From positions 62,001 to 126,000 of the forward strand of contig CAIRXW010000043.1 of assembly GCA_903882665.1 (NCBI GenBank): 64,000 bases of DNA, written 5' to 3'. Positions within the stretch are counted from its first letter, which is position 1. Each line of letters starts with the position of its first letter. Below, in pieces: positions 59,100 to 64,000 of the stretch. The DNA is from an uncultured Chlorobiaceae bacterium. Lineage in GTDB: Bacteria; Bacteroidota; Chlorobiia; Chlorobiales; Chlorobiaceae. The notes under the pieces were generated by a model that saw only the letters and a list, made by a program, of their open reading frames with translations, ran no database searches and had not been told where the DNA came from. A program made the translations under genes and the position numbers.

Positions 59100-59290
59100 T
59101 TACCTATGGACACGGTGTCTCAAGCTCCCTCAATATTTTTTTCGAAGGAACTTGCCGGAAGTTTTTCCGTGTCCCGGGTCATCTCTTTGTGACATCCTCT
59201 CACGGAAAAACTTTCCACTGGTTTGTTTTTTTCTTGCTTGCACTTTTTTGACGTTGTTAGTTTCATTCGTTTAACCAAAACCTTATCAGA
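59100..59290 (+). ncRNA. metK leader RNA, SAM-Chlorobi RNA candidate
   Basis: The 260-bp gap before metK contains a long imperfect hairpin: GGAAGTTTTTCCGTG (59157-59171) pairs with CACGGAAAAACTTTCC (59201-59216), and its loop holds a small GTCA/TGAC stem. A T-rich run follows (59227-59233). From the literature, the SAM-Chlorobi RNA is a conserved candidate found only in Chlorobi, always upstream of metK-ahcY operons, which matches this location. I could not check the sequence against the published consensus, so extent and identity are inferred from position and structure. Confidence 0.65.
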
Positions 59291-59292
59291 AC

Positions 59293-60507
59293 ATGTCACA
59301 AACAAGGTATTTCTTTACCTCAGAATCCGTTTCAGAAGGACACCCGGACAAGGTTGCCGATCAGATTTCCGATGCTGTACTTGATGATTTTCTTCGCCAG
59401 GACCCGAGTTCACGCGTTGCCTGTGAAACATTTGTAACAACCGGCCAGGTAATTGTTGGTGGCGAAGTCACAACCAAAGGAATTGTTGATATCCAGACTA
59501 TAGCCCGCAAGGTTGTCGCCGAAATTGGCTACACCAAAGGCGAGTACATGTTCGAAGCCAACTCATGCGGCGTGCTTTCAGCGCTTCACAGCCAGTCACC
59601 CGATATCAATCGCGGCGTTGACCGCAAGGAAGAGATTGCTGACGAGTTTGACCGTGTCGGCGCTGGCGACCAGGGCATGATGTTTGGTTACGCATGCACG
59701 GAAACCCCGGAACTGATGCCGGCAGCAATCCAGTTTGCCCAGCAGTTGGTCAAAAAACTTGCCGAAATCCGCAAGGAGGGCAAAATCATGACCTACCTCC
59801 GTCCGGATGCAAAAAGTCAGGTAACCCTTGAATATGAAAACGAAAAAGTGATCCGTGTTGACGCTGTTGTTGTTTCAACCCAGCACGATCCGGAACCGGA
59901 AGATGTCAGCGAAGCTGCATGGCAGGAAGTTATCAAGCATGACATCATTGAGCATGTCGTCAAGGTTGTCATTCCCGCCAATCTGATTGACGAAAATACC
60001 AAGTTTCACATCAACCCGACCGGACGCTTTGTTATCGGCGGACCACACGGCGACACCGGCCTGACCGGACGCAAGATCATTGTTGATACTTACGGCGGTG
60101 CAGCTCCTCACGGCGGCGGAGCATTCAGCGGCAAAGATCCTTCCAAGGTTGACCGCAGCGCAGCCTACGCGGCACGTCACGTTGCAAAGAACATTGTCGC
60201 AGCAGGTCTGGCCGACAAATGCACCGTGCAGGTCTCTTACGCCATCGGTGTTGCCCGTCCGGTATCGATCTATATCAATACGCACGACACGGCAAAACAT
60301 GGCCTCAACGATGCCCAGATCCAGGAAAAGGCTGAAGTGATCTTCGATCTTCGTCCGGCAGCCATCATCAAACGCTTCAGCCTCGACAAACCGCAGGGAT
60401 GGAGCTACCAGCAAACCGCAGCCTATGGCCATTTCGGTCGTGATATCTTCCCATGGGAAAAAACTGAAGAGGTTGCAGAGCTGAAAAAAGCCTTCAATCT
60501 TGCCTGA
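59293..60507 (+). CDS. metK: S-adenosylmethionine synthase
   Basis: A 404-residue enzyme that makes SAM from methionine and ATP. Family segments are [40 protein letters not shown], the phosphate-binding [20 protein letters not shown] and the C-terminal [11 protein letters not shown]. It is followed 34 bp later by ahcY, so synthesis and recycling of the SAM cycle share one operon. Its leader region carries a structured RNA candidate. Confidence 0.98.
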   Translation: MSQTRYFFTSESVSEGHPDKVADQISDAVLDDFLRQDPSSRVACETFVTTGQVIVGGEVTTKGIVDIQTIARKVVAEIGYTKGEYMFEANSCGVLSALHSQSPDINRGVDRKEEIADEFDRVGAGDQGMMFGYACTETPELMPAAIQFAQQLVKKLAEIRKEGKIMTYLRPDAKSQVTLEYENEKVIRVDAVVVSTQHDPEPEDVSEAAWQEVIKHDIIEHVVKVVIPANLIDENTKFHINPTGRFVIGGPHGDTGLTGRKIIVDTYGGAAPHGGGAFSGKDPSKVDRSAAYAARHVAKNIVAAGLADKCTVQVSYAIGVARPVSIYINTHDTAKHGLNDAQIQEKAEVIFDLRPAAIIKRFSLDKPQGWSYQQTAAYGHFGRDIFPWEKTEEVAELKKAFNLA

Positions 60508-60541
60508 GAAAATCGCAACACATTAAAAATTAGATGACAAT

Positions 60542-61957
60542 ATGACAACAGTCTCAGAGGTGCTTGATTATAAAGTGGCGGATCTCTCCCTTGCAGAATG
60601 GGGACGCAAGGAAATTGAGGTCGCTGAAAAAGAGATGCCGGGCCTTATGGCTACCAGGCGCAAATATGCTGGCAAATATCCACTGAAAGGCGCCCGTATT
60701 GCAGGCTCACTGCACATGACCATCCAGACTGCCGTGCTGATCGAAACTCTTGTTGAGCTCGGAGCCGAGGTTCGCTGGGCAAGCTGCAACATCTTTTCAA
60801 CACAGGATCATGCCGCTGCAGCCATCGCAGTAACCGGTGTCCCGGTCTTTGCATGGAAGGGCGAAACCCTTGAAGAGTACTGGTGGTGTACCCGCCAGAT
60901 CCTTGAGTTTGAAGGCGGAAAAGGGCCAAACCTTATCGTCGATGATGGTGGTGATGCAACACTGATGATCATTCTCGGTTACAAAATCGAGAACAACCCG
61001 GAACTGCTCGAAAAAACTCCGGGCAATCTGGAAGAAAAAGCACTCTACCAGCAGTTCAGGGAGGTCTTTGCAGAGGACAACCAGCGCTGGCACAAGGTTG
61101 CAGCAGAGATGAAGGGCGTATCGGAAGAGACCACCACCGGTGTTCACCGACTTTACCAGATGATGGAAAAAGGCGAACTGCTCTTCCCTGCCATCAACGT
61201 CAACGACTCGGTCACCAAGTCAAAATTCGACAACCTCTATGGATGCCGCGAATCACTGGCTGACGGCATCAAGCGGGCAACCGATGTGATGGTTGCCGGT
61301 AAAGTGGTTGTGGTGCTCGGTTATGGCGATGTGGGCAAGGGCTCGGCCCGCTCAATGCGTGCTTACGGTGCCAGGGTGATTGTTACGGAAATTGACCCGA
61401 TCTGTGCGCTGCAGGCCGCAATGGAGGGCTACGAAGTCTCCACCATGGATGAGGCAGTCAAAGAAGGGAACATTTTTGTAACCACGACCGGCAACAAGGA
61501 TGTCATCACCCTTGAGCACATGAAGCAGATGAAGGATGAAGCCATTGTCTGCAACATCGGCCACTTCGACAACGAGATCCAGGTTGAGCAGCTCTACGCC
61601 TGCGCTGGAGCAAAAAGGCTCAACATCAAGCCACAGGTCGACAAGTATACCTTTGAGAACGGTAACTGCATCTATCTGCTTGCAGAAGGACGCCTTGTAA
61701 ACCTCGGGTGCGCAACCGGACACCCTTCGTTTGTGATGAGCAACTCCTTCACCAACCAGACACTTGCACAAATCGAACTCTGGACCAGGGAGTATGCCAT
61801 TGGTGTTTACCGTCTGCCGAAAGAGCTCGATGAAGAGGTTGCAAGACTGCACCTTGAACAGCTCGGTGTAAAACTTACCCGTCTTTCAGACGAGCAGGCT
61901 GCCTACATCGGTGTTCCACTCGATGGGCCCTACAAACCAGAGCATTACCGCTATTGA
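60542..61957 (+). CDS. ahcY: S-adenosylhomocysteine hydrolase
   Basis: A 471-residue NAD-dependent enzyme that splits S-adenosylhomocysteine, the by-product of SAM methylations. Signatures are [14 protein letters not shown] and the NAD-binding [20 protein letters not shown], then [11 protein letters not shown] and the C-terminal [12 protein letters not shown]. It is the second gene of the metK operon; the terminator at 61989-62023 follows it. Confidence 0.98.
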   Translation: MTTVSEVLDYKVADLSLAEWGRKEIEVAEKEMPGLMATRRKYAGKYPLKGARIAGSLHMTIQTAVLIETLVELGAEVRWASCNIFSTQDHAAAAIAVTGVPVFAWKGETLEEYWWCTRQILEFEGGKGPNLIVDDGGDATLMIILGYKIENNPELLEKTPGNLEEKALYQQFREVFAEDNQRWHKVAAEMKGVSEETTTGVHRLYQMMEKGELLFPAINVNDSVTKSKFDNLYGCRESLADGIKRATDVMVAGKVVVVLGYGDVGKGSARSMRAYGARVIVTEIDPICALQAAMEGYEVSTMDEAVKEGNIFVTTTGNKDVITLEHMKQMKDEAIVCNIGHFDNEIQVEQLYACAGAKRLNIKPQVDKYTFENGNCIYLLAEGRLVNLGCATGHPSFVMSNSFTNQTLAQIELWTREYAIGVYRLPKELDEEVARLHLEQLGVKLTRLSDEQAAYIGVPLDGPYKPEHYRY

Positions 61958-61988
61958 TTTTGTTGTGGCCCGGAATATGATTGACAAT

Positions 61989-62023
61989 AAAAAAGGCAAC
62001 CTCTCAAAAGGTTGCCTTTTTTA
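61989..62023 (+). terminator. Rho-independent terminator after ahcY
   Basis: A strong hairpin AAAAAGGCAACC / GGTTGCCTTTTT with a T-run. It ends the metK-ahcY transcript and could also serve the convergent tRNA-Gln. Confidence 0.9.
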
Positions 62024-62027
62024 TTTG

Positions 62028-62099
62028 CTGGGGCGGCAGGATTCGAACCTGCGGATGTCGGCTCCAAAGGCCGATGCCTTACCACTTGGCGACGCCCCA
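62028..62099 (-). tRNA. tRNA-Gln (anticodon UUG)
   Basis: A complete tRNA on the minus strand. The acceptor TGGGGCG pairs with CGCCCCA. The anticodon stem TCGGC/GCCGA encloses CTTTGGA, giving TTG. No CCA is encoded. Confidence 0.96.
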
Positions 62100-62255
62100 A
62101 TCATACGGCCCGCAATGTACGTATATTAATATGAAATCACAATACGTTACATTGCGAAATATAGGGCGGGGCAGGGTTACGGAATAGAGGACGGGATGAC
62201 CCCGCCCGTACGGGTGATATATTTATTGGTATTGAAAACGGAATTATATTTGACG

Positions 62256-62903
62256 ATGACAAAAATCAAAATCTGTGGAATAACGCGGCTGGAGGATGCC
62301 CTTGAGGCGTGCCGGACCGGGGCTGATGCTCTTGGCTTCAATTTCAGCGGCACGAGTCAGCGAAACATAACTCCTGAGCGGGCCAGGGAGATCATCGAAA
62401 AACTGCCCCCGCTTGTTCATTCTGCGGGTATCTTTGTTGATCACTCACCCGAAGAGATCAATGCCATCTGCCGCTTCTGCGGACTTCAGATAGCGCAATT
62501 GCACAGCGAACAGTACAGCCCGGAGCAGGCACAATCAATCACCGAGGCAAGGGTAATCAAGGTTTTTAGGCCTGAAGAAAATTTTGCGGTAGAGGAGGTT
62601 TTTGCGTTTGCAAAAAAAAGCGGAGTCAATGCGTTCCTCTTCGATGCGTACCGGCCCGATATGGCTGGCGGAACAGGAGAGAGCATAAAACTCTCTCTTG
62701 CAGCGCGTATCTTCCGTGAACTTGGCGACTCCTGTTATGCCATACTGGCCGGAGGGCTCACGGCCACCAATGTCGGCGAAGCAATTCGCCAGATCCAGCC
62801 CTACGGCGTCGATACCGCAAGCGGAGTCGAAACCGTAGCCGGTATCAAGGACTGCTTAAAAATGAGATCATTCACGAAAGCAGCACGCGAGGCTCTCTCT
62901 TGA
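62256..62903 (+). CDS. trpF: Phosphoribosylanthranilate isomerase
   Basis: A 215-residue TIM-barrel enzyme of tryptophan synthesis. It has TKIKICGITRLEDALEACRT, GADALGFNFS, the QLHSEQ segment and the C-terminal phosphate-binding YAILAGGLTATNVGEAIRQI followed by GVDTASGVET. The ATG at 62256 fits the family; the longer frame upstream does not. No other trp genes are adjacent, and it converges on the hydrolase gene with a 2-bp gap. Confidence 0.97.
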   Translation: MTKIKICGITRLEDALEACRTGADALGFNFSGTSQRNITPERAREIIEKLPPLVHSAGIFVDHSPEEINAICRFCGLQIAQLHSEQYSPEQAQSITEARVIKVFRPEENFAVEEVFAFAKKSGVNAFLFDAYRPDMAGGTGESIKLSLAARIFRELGDSCYAILAGGLTATNVGEAIRQIQPYGVDTASGVETVAGIKDCLKMRSFTKAAREALS

Positions 62904-62905
62904 CT

Positions 62906-63868
62906 TCAACGGCCAGCAACGGCTGCAAGATGCCCAATGATAAGCTCCGAGGCCGTATCAGGCAATTCAACGGTGATCAGGTGCCCGCATTTCGGTATTT
63001 CAACATAGCGGCCCTTGCCGGTCAGCTCAACCAGTTTTTTGGTATTCTTGCAGGTCATGATCGCATCTCCCGCACCTGCTACAAAAAGAAGAGAGGCATC
63101 AACAGCCCTGACCATATCAGGCACTGAGCCCGTTACCTCATAAGAGGTTATCTGAAGGGTTGTCTGTTCAATGGCATCCGGTGCACAAAGCCCGAGACTC
63201 CTGAACGCTATAAGAATATCATGATGCGGAACCGGATTCTTGGCCAGCACCAGCCGGGCATAGACATAGGCAGGAAACCACCAAGTCAGTTTGCGTAACA
63301 TATTATTGAAAACGAACGGAATGATACTCGATGAAACGGCCTTGATGAAGGCATTGTTCGGGAGCATGCCAAAATTGAAAAAGGTCATCGACCGAATAAG
63401 ACCGGGATTGGAACGGGCATAATCGAGCGCCACAAACGGCCCGAAAGAAAATGCGGCTATATGAAACCCTTTAAGCTCAAGCTTGCTGACAAGCTCACGC
63501 AGGTCATGCGCAAAAAAATCGATGTGGTAGTGGTTCTTTGGATCATTGTCTGACCATCCATGCCCGCGCATGTCGTAGGATATGGTCCGTACCCCTTTGC
63601 GGTTGAGATAGTTGACCACATGATGCCACCACATCCACCAGCAATCCCAGCCATGAATAAGCACAACGGTCTCTTTGGCATCTCTGGGGCCTGAGTCGTG
63701 ATAATGATGAACAATACCGTTCAGCTCTATAAAGCAACTGTTCTCCATTAATGAAAGCTCATAGGTTGCGCGTTTCGCCGCATCCACGTCCTGCGATGCC
63801 TGGATAGTGAGCTGCTCCTGCCGATAACGATTGAATTTGCTGGTCGGGGATGACGCCTGTTGTGCCAT
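62906..63868 (-). CDS. Alpha/beta-fold hydrolase
   Basis: A 320-residue protein. The fold is shown by TVVLIHGWDCWWMWWHHVVN (oxyanion-hole region), YDMRGHGWSDN, the nucleophile elbow AAFSFGPFVALDYAR with Ser in a degenerate G-x-S-x-G, and KCGHLITVELP with the catalytic histidine. The substrate is unknown. Relatives in phototrophs include the Mg-chelatase-associated BchO, but nothing here supports that. About 45 N-terminal residues precede the core. Confidence 0.88.
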   Translation of the reverse strand: MAQQASSPTSKFNRYRQEQLTIQASQDVDAAKRATYELSLMENSCFIELNGIVHHYHDSGPRDAKETVVLIHGWDCWWMWWHHVVNYLNRKGVRTISYDMRGHGWSDNDPKNHYHIDFFAHDLRELVSKLELKGFHIAAFSFGPFVALDYARSNPGLIRSMTFFNFGMLPNNAFIKAVSSSIIPFVFNNMLRKLTWWFPAYVYARLVLAKNPVPHHDILIAFRSLGLCAPDAIEQTTLQITSYEVTGSVPDMVRAVDASLLFVAGAGDAIMTCKNTKKLVELTGKGRYVEIPKCGHLITVELPDTASELIIGHLAAVAGR

Positions 63869-64000
63869 AAGATTAAGCGGCTTATGATGAGTTAAGATAT
63901 GCCTGAATATAATCTATAAATGAAGAAAAAATGCGCGGTCATGGGGGAATTCCAATAAAACGGCCATTTGCAGCGCCAAAAAGAGGATATCGAAAAACTC
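63869..64000. other. Right-edge sequence without a firm gene
   Basis: The last 132 bp hold no supported feature. A minus-strand frame is open from the edge to a TAG at 63914 (ending MAVLLEFPHDRAFFLHL) and could be the end of a gene beyond the window, but 28 codons is too short to decide. Confidence 0.4.

Noticed and set aside
62906-63868. BchO (Mg-chelatase accessory hydrolase)
   Set aside because: The host is probably phototrophic, but no bch genes are adjacent and the motif set is that of general alpha/beta hydrolases.
63914-64000. Minus-strand C-terminal gene fragment at the right edge
   Set aside because: Only 28 codons are open, which is likely by chance, and no motif is visible.

Overview
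The window looks like a chromosome segment of a green sulfur bacterium (Chlorobi/Chlorobiaceae). The evidence is an NDH-1 cluster with nuoA-B-C-D followed directly by nuoH-I-J-K-L and no NADH-oxidising NuoEFG module, a metK-ahcY operon with a structured leader where the Chlorobi-specific SAM-Chlorobi candidate RNA is known, and the overall gene content. No 16S gene or species-level marker is present, so the species is left open.

Layout. 1-5.8 kb: nuo operon on the minus strand, running off the left edge inside nuoL. 5.8-8.3 kb: tightly packed minus-strand genes (small membrane protein, TPR protein, ferrochelatase-family protein, PAP2-like membrane protein). 8.4-10.1 kb: two tRNA-Leu genes, a HIT hydrolase and a methyltransferase on the plus strand. 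10.2-11.5 kb: an Rpn-type nuclease gene and two short direct-repeat pairs with CRISPR-like spacing.

11.5-32.9 kb is a defence island. It holds one CRISPR array of 12.8 kb (195 repeats and 194 spacers by my hand count, 30-bp repeat, mostly 36-bp spacers) and an eight-gene type I-B-like (PGING-type) cas operon in the order cas6-cas5-cas8/csp2-cas7/csp1-cas3-cas1-cas2-cas4, all on the minus strand. Reverse-complemented, the repeat ends in ATTGAAAC, the usual type I-B crRNA 5' handle. The array is therefore probably also read on the minus strand, from a leader between cas4 and the array that carries a TTGACA-17-GATAGT promoter candidate. Several spacers come in near-identical or overlapping families, and two are terminator-like.

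33-44.7 kb: mostly housekeeping genes. These are an outer-membrane TolC protein, rarA, riboflavin synthase, thiol peroxidase, DoxX, ribD and a dCMP deaminase on the minus strand, then an NFACT (RqcH-like) gene, a universal stress protein, an Nramp transporter, a membrane protein and an SUMF1-domain protein. 45-48.5 kb: thioesterase, LptF/G permease and a Bcr/CflA-type transporter. 48.6-50.5 kb: a frameshifted Rpn-family gene and about 0.9 kb of apparently decayed DNA.

50.5-64 kb: tRNA-Lys, secG, hisB, RNase Y, a probable 6S RNA beside zapA, pheT, a four-tRNA cluster (Pro, Arg, His, Glu), a NUDIX hydrolase, a sugar nucleotidyltransferase, metK-ahcY for the SAM cycle, tRNA-Gln, trpF and an alpha/beta hydrolase. 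All calls are from reading the sequence; no database search was run.
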